The notes beneath the pieces are model-generated. The model made no database searches. It worked only from the letters and a program-made list of their open reading frames with translations, and had not been told where the DNA came from. From Bacillus sp. AFS037270 (GTDB taxonomy: Bacteria; Bacillota; Bacilli; Bacillales_B; DSM-18226), in NCBI RefSeq assembly GCF_002585305.1, contig NZ_NUNF01000011.1, positions 115,980 to 179,979 on the forward strand: a DNA stretch of 64,000 nt, written 5' to 3'. Within the stretch, counting starts at the first letter, position 1; every line of letters starts with the position of its first letter. The translations under genes and the position numbers were made by a program. Shown here piece by piece: positions 1-9,036 of this stretch.

Positions 1-1
1 A

Positions 2-484
2 ATGGATGACCGTCAATTTCGTATAGCCATGGGGAAATTTGCAACTGGTGTAACCGTTATTGCCACTGATCTGGATGGAGATGTACATGGAATGACAGCT
101 AACGCCTTCATGTCTGTCTCACTAGACCCGAAGCTGGTTGTGGTTTCAATTGGGGAAAAAGCGCGAATTCTTGAAAAAATAAAGCGGAGCAAGACGTTTT
201 CTGTAAATATATTAGCGGCGGACCAACAAGAACTTTCAATGATATTTGCCGGCCAGCTGAAAGAGCATCGAGAGGTTGTTTTTGACCGCTTAGATGGGAA
301 GCCTGTATTGGCGGGTGCTGTTGTCCAAATCGCTTGTGACGTTAGAGCAGAACATGTTGAGGGTGATCATACACTCTTTATCGGCAAAGTAACAGATATC
401 CAGCTTGAAGATGTAGAACCACTTATTTTTTACAGCGGCCGTTACCGTTCATTAGCTGAAGATAAAGTAGTTAATCTTAAATAA
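2..484 (+). CDS. Flavin reductase (HpaC/HsaB-like)
   Basis: This is a 160-residue protein of the flavin-reductase-like, FMN-binding split-barrel family. Members use NAD(P)H to reduce free FMN or FAD and hand the reduced flavin to a partner monooxygenase. The N-terminal FATGVTVI stretch, the GMTANAFMSVSLDP segment and the late GDHTLFIGKV motif are typical. The length matches the family, so the ATG at position 2 is probably the true start, although its ribosome-binding site lies outside the window. HsaA-like oxygenases that need reduced flavin are encoded at 7.5 and 9.2 kb, so the partnership is inferred from context. Family assignment is firm; partner and flavin preference are not. Confidence 0.85.
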   Translation: MDDRQFRIAMGKFATGVTVIATDLDGDVHGMTANAFMSVSLDPKLVVVSIGEKARILEKIKRSKTFSVNILAADQQELSMIFAGQLKEHREVVFDRLDGKPVLAGAVVQIACDVRAEHVEGDHTLFIGKVTDIQLEDVEPLIFYSGRYRSLAEDKVVNLK

Positions 485-491
485 CAAAGTA

Positions 492-527
492 AAAGACTCC
501 TTGTTAAAAGTAAAGGAGTCTTTATTT
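492..527 (+). terminator. Rho-independent terminator after the flavin reductase
   Basis: A 9-bp stem (AAAGACTCC / GGAGTCTTT) with a 14-nt loop is followed by a T-rich tract. It separates the flavin reductase from the regulator gene. Confidence 0.8.
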
Positions 528-562
528 TCACCTAAATAGTCTTGGTATTAAGGGGTGAGGTC

Positions 563-2419
563 ATGAAGGGGAATATGGCAAATTTACTGGAACTAAGTGC
601 GAATGAAGAAGAAACTAAAAAAATTATCACTACTTCCTCCGCTTTTGGACTTTTACGTAAAGGAATCATTGAAAATCTAGGAACTACTAGAGCAAAGAGC
701 TTTCTACTTCGTTACGGCTGGAGTCTTGGTGTTACGGATGCAGAGGAAGCTATGAAACAAACTTCAAATATTAATGAGCTCCTTCAACAAGCTTCCATCC
801 TCCATTTAAGTACAGGACATATTAAAGATATTCAATCGGAACGAATTATCGAAATGAGTGATTCCAACACTATAAAATCAATTCTTGGTAAAGGAAAATG
901 GATTGACTCCTTTGAGGCTAACGAGCACCTTAAACATCATGGTGAATCAGATATTCCTGCCTGTCACACGTTAACAGGATATGCAAGCGGTTATATGTCA
1001 ACGGTCTGTAAAAAAAGTGTCATCGTAAAGGAAATATGCTGTATTGCCAAAGGAGATGCTGAATGTTGTTTTGAAGCTAGACTCCAAGATGATTGGGGCA
1101 TTGAGATTTCTGAAGAGCTAAAATTTTATAAAGAAATTAATATCATTGAAGAACTAGAGTACACCTATGAGCAACTATTAGAGCAGCGAAAACTTGTGGA
1201 AAAGGTTTCTAGATTCCACAAAAAATTAACGGAAAGTATTTCAAATGGCAATAATCTACAAGATATAGCAGATACAACATTTAAACTATTAAAGATTCCG
1301 ATTTCAGTTGAAGATTTAAGCTTTCAAAAAATTGTTTTTTCAGGTATCAATCAAGAAGAATACAGCCGATTGAGTAAGGAATTAAAAGAAAGCTTGATTC
1401 GAAAGAATAGGAAAAACAATACAGCTCTCCCATTATTCAATGAAACGACAAGATTAAAAACGGAAAATCAGGAGCGTCTTCTTTCGCCCATAATTGTGCA
1501 AAAGAAGGTAATCGGTTATTGTACATTCCTATATCCGAAAGGCTTTGACAATAGTACCGAGAACAACGTTATGTTCATTGAACGGGTGGCCAATGCGGCA
1601 TCCTTGTATCTTTTGAATGAAAAAACCAGTTTTGAAGCAGTTGAAAAAATGAAGGGTTATTTTTTGGAGCAAATTCTGAAGGGCCAATATTCAAACAGAG
1701 AAGAGGTTATTCATCGAGGCAGGTATATGGGGATCAATTTAGCAGAGCCCTTTTATGTGGCAGCATTAGACTTTAAGAATAAAGGAAATATAGCAAATAT
1801 AAAGAAAGATCAATACGAGCAAATTCTTGAGACAATTGCAAAGTATTTAGATATCCAGGGATATAAGGCCTTGATAGCTCAATATGAGGGTCAAATTATC
1901 ATGCTAATCCCTGAATCTGCTCAGCTGTTAAGTCATCTGGGTAAGATTATTAAGCATGTGGAAGCTACACATACAATATACGATTGTAAGATGGGAATTA
2001 GTGATAAATCCGATGATATTGAAGGTATTTTGGAAAATTTAGAAGAATCATTGATTGCCTTAAGGATGGCTGCCGGAAGGAAGATTATTCATTTTAAAGA
2101 CTTAGGGATTGTTGGGGTGTTGATTAATTCCAAAAATGTAAGTGGAATTAAAAAAATAGCCAAACAAGAATTAGGGCCTCTCTTTAAGATAGGTGAGGCA
2201 AAACAAAAGGAATTAGTTAAAACCCTCTATGTTTTTTTATCGAACGGAGGGAAACTGCAGCAAACCATGGATGACTTGGCGTTATCCATGAGTGGTCTAA
2301 TGTATCGAATAAATAAAATTGAGAGCCTGCTCCAAAAGGATCTACGTGACTCATCGCAAAGTTATCAGTTGCAGTTAATTTTAGATTCACAATTGGCATT
2401 AGGAGAACTAGAGATATAG
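563..2419 (+). CDS. Transcriptional regulator with XylR_N, V4R and PucR-type HTH domains
   Basis: This is a 618-residue putative activator of the catabolic cluster. The N-terminal part (about 1-110) resembles the XylR_N aromatic-effector domain. A V4R domain follows (about 120-175), with the clustered Cys/His pattern CKKS...CCIAKGDAECCFEA. The middle looks like a GAF/CdaR-type region. The C-terminus carries a PucR-family helix-turn-helix (LSNGGKLQQTMDDLALS...YRINKIESLL). No sigma-54 AAA+ domain is present, so it should act on ordinary promoters. The ATG at 563 is preferred over an upstream in-frame TTG (542), because AGGGG at 551-555 is well spaced for it. It probably senses a ring compound and controls the three shared promoter modules, but this is inferred from position only. 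Confidence 0.8.
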   Translation: MKGNMANLLELSANEEETKKIITTSSAFGLLRKGIIENLGTTRAKSFLLRYGWSLGVTDAEEAMKQTSNINELLQQASILHLSTGHIKDIQSERIIEMSDSNTIKSILGKGKWIDSFEANEHLKHHGESDIPACHTLTGYASGYMSTVCKKSVIVKEICCIAKGDAECCFEARLQDDWGIEISEELKFYKEINIIEELEYTYEQLLEQRKLVEKVSRFHKKLTESISNGNNLQDIADTTFKLLKIPISVEDLSFQKIVFSGINQEEYSRLSKELKESLIRKNRKNNTALPLFNETTRLKTENQERLLSPIIVQKKVIGYCTFLYPKGFDNSTENNVMFIERVANAASLYLLNEKTSFEAVEKMKGYFLEQILKGQYSNREEVIHRGRYMGINLAEPFYVAALDFKNKGNIANIKKDQYEQILETIAKYLDIQGYKALIAQYEGQIIMLIPESAQLLSHLGKIIKHVEATHTIYDCKMGISDKSDDIEGILENLEESLIALRMAAGRKIIHFKDLGIVGVLINSKNVSGIKKIAKQELGPLFKIGEAKQKELVKTLYVFLSNGGKLQQTMDDLALSMSGLMYRINKIESLLQKDLRDSSQSYQLQLILDSQLALGELEI

Positions 2420-2426
2420 GCCGTGC

Positions 2427-2461
2427 AAAGCATTCCATTTAGAGGAGTGCTTTCTTGTTTT
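2427..2461 (+). terminator. Terminator after the regulator gene
   Basis: The stem AAAGCATTCC / GGAGTGCTTT contains one G-T pair and is followed by a T-rich run just after the regulator's stop codon. Confidence 0.6.
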
Positions 2462-2464
2462 AAA

Positions 2465-2574
2465 AACCAATAAAAACTACCGGAAAATCAATACCAATAT
2501 AAACTGCCTAAAAATCTCTCAAAATTAAATAATGTTTATTCTAGATTAAAATAATTGAATTTTCTAAAATTGAT
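2465..2574 (+). promoter_or_regulatory. Shared catabolic promoter module, copy A
   Basis: The upstream region of the MFS gene carries ACCAATAtAAA (CC at 2494), then TCTAGA at 2540, then GAATTTTCTAAAATT at 2557-2571. Copies B and C share the 46-bp distance from CC to TCTAGA and the internal spacing of the right half. Copy A has an additional ACCAATAAAAACTACCGG box further upstream (CC at 2467). A regulator site plus core promoter is the likely meaning. Confidence 0.65.
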
Positions 2575-2608
2575 AAATGTAAGTGTTTTCAATATTGAAT
2601 AGGGGGGA

Positions 2609-3928
2609 ATGATGTTGAATCAAGTTCAATCTATTGAAAAAAGTACTGTAAAGAAGACAATGAGGAGAATTTTACCGTTTATTTTAGTTTTATATGTTGT
2701 CGCTTTCTTGGACAGGGTTAATATGGGGTATGCCGCCTTAGAAATGAATGCTGACTTGGCATTAACCGCAGAGGCATTTGGCCTGTTGTCAGGCTTATTC
2801 TTTATCAGCTATTTTATCTTTGAAGTACCGAGTAATCTAATTATGCACAAAGTAGGGGCAAGATTGTGGATCTCAAGAATTATGATTTCATGGGGAATTG
2901 TGGTGATCTTAACAGGGTTTATTCAAACCGCCACTCATTTATACATTTTACGCTTTTTACTAGGAGCAGCCGAGGCAGGCTTTGTTCCTGGAATCGTTCT
3001 TTACTTAACTTATTGGTTTCGAAGCCGGGAGAGGGGGCGAGCAACCGCGTTATTTTTCGTTGCCTTGCCATTAAGTGCATTAATTGGAGAACCACTGTCA
3101 ACATGGATTATGGACACCATTTCGTGGGGTGGTTTAGCAGGCTGGAGATGGATGTTTATTATGGAAGGAATTCCGGCCGTTATTTTGGGGATTGTGGTTC
3201 TATTTTACCTGTCCAATAAACCTGCCAATGCAAAATGGTTAACACAAGCAGAAAAAACTTGGCTGGAAGGGGAGCTGGAAAAGGAGAGAGCCTTAAGTGC
3301 GAAATTAAATAAGACTTCTCATCTTGACATGATAAAGGACTCGAAAGTCTGGAAGTTAGCTTTATTTAATATTGCTGGTTTTATTGCCGTGAATGCTTTA
3401 TCGTATTGGATGCCTACTATTATTAAATCTTTATCAGCCTCTTCCACGACAAATATGCAGATTGGCTGGTTAGCGATGATACCTTCGATTATTGCTATTC
3501 CATCTATTCTTTTTACAGGTTGGAACGCAGATAGAACCAATTCACATAAATCGCATTTAGGTGTATGTGTGACTGTCGCTATGATCGGGTTCATAGGCTG
3601 TGCGTTTGTTACAACTGTTCCACTGATGGTTTTAATGCTTTCGATTACCTCTGCAGGACTATATGGGATTTCCGGAACTTTTTATGCCTATATTACTTTC
3701 TTTTTCTCTGAATCAACGGCACCAGCTGGCATCGCGTTAGTAAGCACGCTTTCCTCATTAGGTGGATTTGTGGGGCCAATGATTATGGGTATTTTCAATT
3801 TTACTCAAGCTATGTTTATCATTGCAGGCTTCCTTATAATTAGCTTGATTACTCTTACAACTCTTAAATTAATCCCTAAGAATAAGTCAGATATGGCTGA
3901 AGACAGTGTCATAGAAGTACCAAATTAA
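2609..3928 (+). CDS. MFS transporter (anion:cation symporter type)
   Basis: This is a 439-residue integral membrane protein with about twelve hydrophobic segments. It belongs to the major facilitator superfamily and looks like the ACS branch, which imports organic anions such as phthalate, 4-hydroxyphenylacetate or sugar acids with protons. The characteristic FLDRVNMGYAAL segment near residue 35 and the RFLLGAAEAGFVPG motif support this. A GGGGGGA ribosome-binding site precedes the ATG. It stands alone between promoter module A and a terminator, next to the aromatic-type regulator, so it is probably the uptake system for the pathway substrate. The actual substrate cannot be read from the sequence. 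Confidence 0.85.
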   Translation: MMLNQVQSIEKSTVKKTMRRILPFILVLYVVAFLDRVNMGYAALEMNADLALTAEAFGLLSGLFFISYFIFEVPSNLIMHKVGARLWISRIMISWGIVVILTGFIQTATHLYILRFLLGAAEAGFVPGIVLYLTYWFRSRERGRATALFFVALPLSALIGEPLSTWIMDTISWGGLAGWRWMFIMEGIPAVILGIVVLFYLSNKPANAKWLTQAEKTWLEGELEKERALSAKLNKTSHLDMIKDSKVWKLALFNIAGFIAVNALSYWMPTIIKSLSASSTTNMQIGWLAMIPSIIAIPSILFTGWNADRTNSHKSHLGVCVTVAMIGFIGCAFVTTVPLMVLMLSITSAGLYGISGTFYAYITFFFSESTAPAGIALVSTLSSLGGFVGPMIMGIFNFTQAMFIIAGFLIISLITLTTLKLIPKNKSDMAEDSVIEVPN

Positions 3929-3954
3929 TAGAGTCATTAGGTGAACGAACTAGA

Positions 3955-3981
3955 GTCCGGGTGTAAAACCCGGATTTTTTT
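3955..3981 (+). terminator. Terminator after the MFS gene
   Basis: A GTCCGGGT / ACCCGGAT stem with a short AT loop runs straight into seven T residues. Confidence 0.85.
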
Positions 3982-3998
3982 ACGTTTAAACTTTTGCC

Positions 3999-4083
3999 AA
4001 AAACCAATAAAAAGTAGTTAAAAATAGAAATAAATCAAATGGTTTTTTCTCTAGAATTGGAATTCCTAATTTTTTAAAATTGA
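3999..4083 (+). promoter_or_regulatory. Shared catabolic promoter module, copy B
   Basis: ACCAATAAAAAGTAG (CC at 4004) is followed after 46 bp by TCTAGA (4050) and then by the AATTTTTTAAAATTGA block ending at 4083. This is the same arrangement as copies A and C. It precedes the hydrolase-dioxygenase operon. Confidence 0.65.
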
Positions 4084-4154
4084 ATCAAGAACTAGATGAC
4101 GAAGAAATGTAAGGGGTTTCATGAACTATTTATTTAAAGAGAGGAGAATTTAAT

Positions 4155-4994
4155 TTGGAACAGATAAAACAGAATGTAATTAAAACCAAAAACTTTGAAA
4201 CATTTCTTAATCGTACAGGGGAAGGAAACGCTGAGGTGATTTTATTTTTACATGGATCTGGACCAGGTGTGTTCGCATGGGCTAACTGGCGTTATGCATT
4301 AAATGCATGCAGTGAGCAATATGATTGCCTTGCCCCGGACCTCCTTGGTTTCGGAAACAGCAGCCATCCCGAAACGCTGCCAAAGAATCGTCAGGGCTGG
4401 ACCGATCTTTGGGTCAATCAAATCATCGAACTGTTGGACGAACTTGGAATTGAAAAGGCTCATGTTGTTGGGAATTCTTTAGGCTGTTCAATTGCCCTTG
4501 AATTACTTTTAGAACACCCGGAACGGTTTTGTAGTGTTGTATTAATGGGACCAGGAGGGACACCTAATACCAAACTTAGTACTGAGCTTGCCCGTGCGAA
4601 GGGATTCTATGATAATCCATCGGAAAAGAAAATGCGCCAAATTATGAGTTGGTTTGTCTATGATGCTGAAAAACTAGCACCCGAAATTGATGCCCTAGCA
4701 GAAACCCGTTATGAAACCGCTATGCGACCGGAAATTCAACGTTCCAATGATGCCATCTTTGCAACTGCTGCGGTTCCGGTACCTGTTACGGCTTTAAAAC
4801 GAATTCAACACCCCATTTTATTAGTACACGGACGAGACGATATGGTTTGCTCGATTGAGTCAAGCTATTATCTGCTATCCTATTTGCCAAATGTCCAGCT
4901 TCATGTCTACGGTCAAACGGGGCATTGGACGCAAATCGAACAAAAAAATAGTTTTAATCAATTAATCCAAGATTATTTTTCTAGTAAACTCTAA
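4155..4994 (+). CDS. Alpha/beta hydrolase, meta-cleavage product (C-C bond) hydrolase type
   Basis: This 279-residue protein resembles the DmpD/MhpC/BphD/HsaD group, which hydrolyses the C-C bond of ring-cleavage products to give a dienoate and a carboxylic acid. The oxyanion-loop HGSGPG lies near residue 34. The nucleophile elbow is GNSLG (Ser), the acid residue is in HGRDD, and the catalytic His is in GQTGHW. The start is a TTG with GAGGAG eight bases upstream. Its stop overlaps a potential ATG of the extradiol dioxygenase gene, the enzyme expected to make its substrate. That pairing strongly supports the role; the exact substrate is unknown. Confidence 0.85.
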   Translation: MEQIKQNVIKTKNFETFLNRTGEGNAEVILFLHGSGPGVFAWANWRYALNACSEQYDCLAPDLLGFGNSSHPETLPKNRQGWTDLWVNQIIELLDELGIEKAHVVGNSLGCSIALELLLEHPERFCSVVLMGPGGTPNTKLSTELARAKGFYDNPSEKKMRQIMSWFVYDAEKLAPEIDALAETRYETAMRPEIQRSNDAIFATAAVPVPVTALKRIQHPILLVHGRDDMVCSIESSYYLLSYLPNVQLHVYGQTGHWTQIEQKNSFNQLIQDYFSSKL

Positions 4995-5008
4995 TGGAGG
5001 TTTTGGGA

Positions 5009-5962
5009 ATGACTTTACCGGAAATTGCAAAGCTGGGACATGTGGCCCTTGTTACACCAGACCTTGAAAAATCGCTTTGGTTTTTCAGGGATGTAATTGG
5101 ATTAGAAGTAACTGAAGAGAAAAATGGGATCTATTATTTGCGGGCCTGGGGCGACTTTGAACATCATACGCTTTCCCTTACAGAGGGTGAGCGAGGCTAT
5201 ATTGATCACATTGCCTGGAGAACCAAGCGTCCTGAGGATGTCGAAGGATTTGCGCAGTTGTTAGAAAAGGCAGGAACAGAAGTCAGATGGATTGAAGCAG
5301 GAGAAGAGACAGGGCAAGGCAGGGCTATCAGTTTTAAACTGCCAAGTCAGCATTCTTTCGAAATTTATTACGATGTTGAAAAACCAAAGGCCGATGAAAG
5401 GCGACGATCCGTCTTGAAAAACCAGACTTATAAATCCTGGGCCCGCGGCTGCTCACCTCGAAGGTTTGACCATGTCAATATTGCAACCTCAATGGATGTT
5501 GGCGAGATTATTGATTATTTAGGAAGCCAGTTAGGCTTTAAGCTCCGTGAATATGTAAAATACAATAATGGCAAAACCGTAGCAGGCTGGATGAGTGTTA
5601 CTCCATTGGTTCACGATATTGCCGTGATTTCAAGACCACAGGCTCAAACGCCAAATCAACTGCATCATATATCTTATTGGCTTGATAATGCCCAAGATAT
5701 TTTAAGGGCTGCTGATATTTTAAAAGAAAATGGCATTAATTTTATTGGGCCAGGAAAGCATGGTGTTTCCCAAGCATTCTATCTCTATGTTTTAGACCCA
5801 GGCAGCGGCTGCCGTGTAGAACTGTTTAGCGGTTCTTATCTAATCTTAGAGCCTGATTGGGAACCAGTTGAGTGGACGGAAAAAGAGCATTCAATTGGTA
5901 ATACCTACTGGGGCGATTCTGTGATGGATAAAGAAATGAATAAACCGACCATAGAAGCATAA
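5009..5962 (+). CDS. Extradiol ring-cleavage dioxygenase (vicinal oxygen chelate family)
   Basis: This is a 317-residue catechol 2,3-dioxygenase-like enzyme that opens a catecholic ring next to the two hydroxyls using Fe(II) and O2. It has two tandem VOC modules. The N-terminal one begins LGHVALVTPDLEKS. The C-terminal one carries the expected metal ligands: His in FDHVNIA, His in LHHISYW and Glu in CRVELFSG. The ATG at 5009 has GGAGG at 4996-5000 with ideal spacing. An upstream in-frame ATG at 4994 would place that site inside the gene. It is co-transcribed with the C-C hydrolase. The overall class is clear; substrate (simple catechol, biphenyl- or steroid-type) is not. Confidence 0.88.
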   Translation: MTLPEIAKLGHVALVTPDLEKSLWFFRDVIGLEVTEEKNGIYYLRAWGDFEHHTLSLTEGERGYIDHIAWRTKRPEDVEGFAQLLEKAGTEVRWIEAGEETGQGRAISFKLPSQHSFEIYYDVEKPKADERRRSVLKNQTYKSWARGCSPRRFDHVNIATSMDVGEIIDYLGSQLGFKLREYVKYNNGKTVAGWMSVTPLVHDIAVISRPQAQTPNQLHHISYWLDNAQDILRAADILKENGINFIGPGKHGVSQAFYLYVLDPGSGCRVELFSGSYLILEPDWEPVEWTEKEHSIGNTYWGDSVMDKEMNKPTIEA

Positions 5963-5969
5963 TTCTTGA

Positions 5970-6006
5970 AAACTGACTCAACTTGCAAACTTGAGTCAGT
6001 TTTTTT
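5970..6006 (+). terminator. Terminator within the ring-cleavage operon
   Basis: A perfect 12-bp stem (AAACTGACTCAA / TTGAGTCAGTTT) is followed by more T residues, between the dioxygenase and the next flavoprotein. It may attenuate rather than stop transcription, since no new promoter is obvious in the 20 bases that follow. Confidence 0.8.
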
Positions 6007-6028
6007 CGAAAGAGGGGTTAGAGTAGTG

Positions 6029-7534
6029 ATGGATAGTGAAATTCATTGTACAGATATTGTGGTCGTAGGGGCAGGGAATGCTGCGATGTGTGCAGCAATT
6101 GCCGCACGTGAGAATGGCGCTCGAGTTTTAGTCCTAGAGAAGGCACCTGAAACGGAAAAGGGCGGGAATAGCACGTATACTCATGGATCGATTCGTTTTG
6201 CTTATAACGGAATGGACGACCTAAAACAAATTATGCCAGATTTAACAGCTGAGGAAATGGAATGTACGGATTTTGGGACATATACAGAGGAAGAGTTTTT
6301 TAATGATATGTGCCGTGTCACGGATTATCGGACTGATCCGGAATTAGCCTCACTACTCACAAGTAAGAGCTTTGAAACGATGAAATGGATGCAGTCCCAT
6401 CGAGTAAGATGGGTGCCAATTTATGGCCGGCAGGCGTTCAAAATTGATGGGAAATTTAAGTTTTGGGGCGGAATGATTGTTGAGTCTGTCGGAGGCGGTC
6501 CAGGTTTGATCGAGGCTTTACATGAAGAAGCTGGCCGAATAGGAGTCGACGTACTATTTGATGCGATGGCAATCGAGCTAATTCATAACGACGACGGAGT
6601 TCATGGGGTTGTTTTTAAACATCAAGGAAAAACAAAAGAGGTCCATGCGAAGGCCGTTATTTTAGCATCAGGGGGATTCCATGCGAACCCAGAAATGCGC
6701 ACGCGTTATTTAGGTCCAAATTGGGATCTAGCACATGCGAGGGGCAGCCGCTTTAACACGGGTGAAGGTATTCAAATGGCACTTAACATTGGTGCCCAAG
6801 CATTTGGGAACTGGTCAGGCTGCCATGCAGTAGGCGGTGACCGGTATTTGGCGGAATTCACCGAGGGCTTTCAGAAGCTAAGTTATCCATTTGGGATTAT
6901 GTTGAATGCGGAGGGCAAGCGTTTTGTCGATGAAGGAGCCGATTTCCGAAACTACACGTATGCCAAATATGGAAAGCTGATTCTCGAGCAGCCGGGGCAA
7001 TTTGCTTGGCAGATCTTTGATCAAAAGGTAATTGATCTTTTACGCGATGAGTACCGGGGAAGAAAGGTAACAAAGCTAAGAGCCAATACGTTGGAAGAAT
7101 TAGCTGAAAAGCTTGAAGGTGTTGACAAAGACGGATTTTTAAAGACGGTAAGGGATTACAATGCCACGATTCGAAAGGCCGTTCCGTTTAACCCGAATAT
7201 AAAGGACGGACGGTGTACAGTTGGATTAGCGGTGAATAAATCAAATTGGGCCAATACGTTGGATGAGGGACCATTTGAAGCTTATGCAGTCACCTGCGGC
7301 ATTACGTTTACCTTTGGCGGGTTAAAAATAAACTCGAAAACAGAGGTACAAGACATCTTGTCTAACTCTATACCCGGTTTGTATGCGGCAGGAGAACTAG
7401 TTGGCGGATTATTTTACTTTAATTACCCGGGTGGTGCAGGTTTAATGGCAGGGTCTGTTTTTGGAAAAATGGCGGGTGAGAACGCAGCTAGTTTTGTTAA
7501 TCAATTGGGAGAAAAAGAGGAGATGGTGAAATGA
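6029..7534 (+). CDS. FAD-dependent dehydrogenase, TcuA/fumarate-reductase flavoprotein family (copy 1)
   Basis: This 501-residue flavoprotein has an N-terminal dinucleotide-binding motif (VVVGAGNAAMCAA), an EKAP acidic end to the FAD site, and the GGNSTYTHGSIRFAY segment typical of tricarballylate dehydrogenase TcuA-like enzymes. The C-terminal GLYAAGELVGGLFYFNYPGGAGLM segment is the usual FAD-binding tail. The family oxidises C-C single bonds to double bonds (tricarballylate, ketosteroids, succinate) or runs in reverse. ATG 6029 or GTG 6026 follow AGAGGGG; an upstream in-frame TTG lies before the terminator and is unlikely. It overlaps the following monooxygenase gene by 4 bases. Electrons probably pass to EtfBA (18.6 kb). 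The substrate is unknown. Confidence 0.82.
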   Translation: MDSEIHCTDIVVVGAGNAAMCAAIAARENGARVLVLEKAPETEKGGNSTYTHGSIRFAYNGMDDLKQIMPDLTAEEMECTDFGTYTEEEFFNDMCRVTDYRTDPELASLLTSKSFETMKWMQSHRVRWVPIYGRQAFKIDGKFKFWGGMIVESVGGGPGLIEALHEEAGRIGVDVLFDAMAIELIHNDDGVHGVVFKHQGKTKEVHAKAVILASGGFHANPEMRTRYLGPNWDLAHARGSRFNTGEGIQMALNIGAQAFGNWSGCHAVGGDRYLAEFTEGFQKLSYPFGIMLNAEGKRFVDEGADFRNYTYAKYGKLILEQPGQFAWQIFDQKVIDLLRDEYRGRKVTKLRANTLEELAEKLEGVDKDGFLKTVRDYNATIRKAVPFNPNIKDGRCTVGLAVNKSNWANTLDEGPFEAYAVTCGITFTFGGLKINSKTEVQDILSNSIPGLYAAGELVGGLFYFNYPGGAGLMAGSVFGKMAGENAASFVNQLGEKEEMVK

Positions 7535-8726
7535 ACAATGTGAAACAAATTGACCAAGAGCTGGTAGAAAAAGCACGGGTATTAGTGCCAAAATTACGTG
7601 AAAGAGCAAAGGAAACCGAAGAAATAAGACGGATCCCCGAAGCAACGATAAAGGAATTAAAAGAAACAGGTCTGATTAAATTACTTCGTCCGAAACGCTA
7701 TGGCGGCTCGGAAACGAATATGAGAACCTATGCAGATGTTGTGGTCGAAATTTCGAAAGGATGTGCCTCTACGGGCTGGATTGTCGCGCTATGTGCAATA
7801 CGGGAACTAATGGTAGCCGAATCCTTTTCCGAAAAAACTCATCTCGAGATTTTTGGAGAAAATAAGAGGATGTTTTATTTGCAGGGGTGTATGAACCAAG
7901 GAAATGTATTGCCCATCGGGTGGATGGAGGTTATTTAATTGAAGAAGGCTTCTGGATGTTCTGTTCAGGATCTCTTCATGCCACATGGGGTTACTTTGGG
8001 ATGCCTATTATCGATGAAAATGGAAAACTAGTTGATCAGGTCTTAATGACATTGCCTTTTGAACAATTAAATATTATGGATGATTGGTATACGATGGGTT
8101 TGAAGGGAACAGGCAGTAATAGTGTGAAAATGGAAAACGTTTTTATCCCTGAACATCGCTGTGTTTCTTTTTCAGAATCGTTGAACGGAAATTTCCAATC
8201 TAAGCACCTTCGCGATATCCCTTTGTATAATACTGCACTTTTTCCAAGTTTGATCTTATCACTGGGACTGCCTGGGTTAGGAGTAGTAAAGGGGGCATTA
8301 GAATCGTTTCAGGAATTCCTGCCAAATCGCCGGGCGGCTCATATTGGAGTTGAATTCTTAAAGGATGCGACGAGCACCCACCTTTTGATTGCGGATGCTT
8401 CGTTAAAAATTGATACGGCTTCCATGCATTATTACCGAGTCGTGGATGAGCTGGACTCTTGGGCGGCAAGTGGAAAATACATGGATCGTTATACAAGGGT
8501 TAAGACTTTAGCTGATATCGGCTATGCTAACCAAATGTGTAAAGAGGCTCTAGATATTTTGATGCTTGCCAGCGGCTCGGGATATGTGTATGATGGCCAC
8601 CCGCTTCAAAGAATGTTCCGTGATTTTATGACCTTGTATTCTCACCGATCACTGTCACCTACGATTACTAAAGAAAATTATGGCCGCGTACTTGCAGGGT
8701 TGGAATCGAATGCACTTCGATATTAA
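7531..8726 (+). pseudogene. Frameshifted HsaA-like flavin-dependent monooxygenase
   Basis: Two overlapping frames together reproduce the intact paralogue at 9199-10395. The first frame (from ATG 7531) matches through SFSEKTHLEIFGEN, about codon 111. The second frame then continues from EDVLFAGVYEPRK to the C-terminus. The break falls at about 7863-7868 in an A/G-rich stretch and is explained by +2 or -1 bases. The family has the acyl-CoA-dehydrogenase fold; members such as HsaA use reduced flavin and O2 to ortho-hydroxylate phenols. As read, only a 135-residue N-terminal fragment would be made from the main start. Sequencing error is possible, but the nearby intact copy makes real decay plausible. 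Confidence 0.8.
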
Positions 8727-8737
8727 GGGGAAAATGG

Positions 8738-8943
8738 TTTTCGCAAGTAGTTAGGGGTTATCCGCAAGTAAGTAGGAGCTAACCGCAAGTTAATTATGGT
8801 TATCCGCAAGTTAGATATGATTATCAGAAAGTAGGAAATGCTAACGCAAGTAAAAGATGATTATCCACAAATAAGAGGAGGCTATCCGTAAGTAAAAGAT
8901 GATTATCCGCAAATAAGCTAATACTATCCGCAAGTAAGGCAAC
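8738..8943. repeat. Imperfect 21-bp tandem repeat array
   Basis: About ten head-to-tail units of 20-22 bp fit the consensus YTATCCGCAAGTAAG plus about six variable bases. They fill the space after the broken monooxygenase. Units differ by several substitutions. The period is not matched to a reading frame that would encode a protein with a start signal. Confidence 0.8.
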
Positions 8944-8957
8944 CACTACTTTCAGCA

Positions 8958-8990
8958 ACACCTAAAAGCCAGCATTTTAGGTGTTTTTTT
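8958..8990 (+). terminator. Terminator upstream of promoter module C
   Basis: An ACACCTAAAA / TTTTAGGTGT stem is followed by seven T residues and closes the preceding transcription unit. Confidence 0.8.
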
Positions 8991-9036
8991 ATGGATAAAA
9001 GCCATAAGTTCAGTGTTAGATTTTTTTTCTTCAATA

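Noticed and set aside
5966..6028. Upstream TTG start for flavoprotein copy 1
   Set aside because: The added segment is translated straight from the 12-bp terminator hairpin, and it lacks a ribosome-binding site.
8738..8943. CRISPR array
   Set aside because: The 21-bp units vary throughout and have no repeat/spacer division; no cas genes are present.
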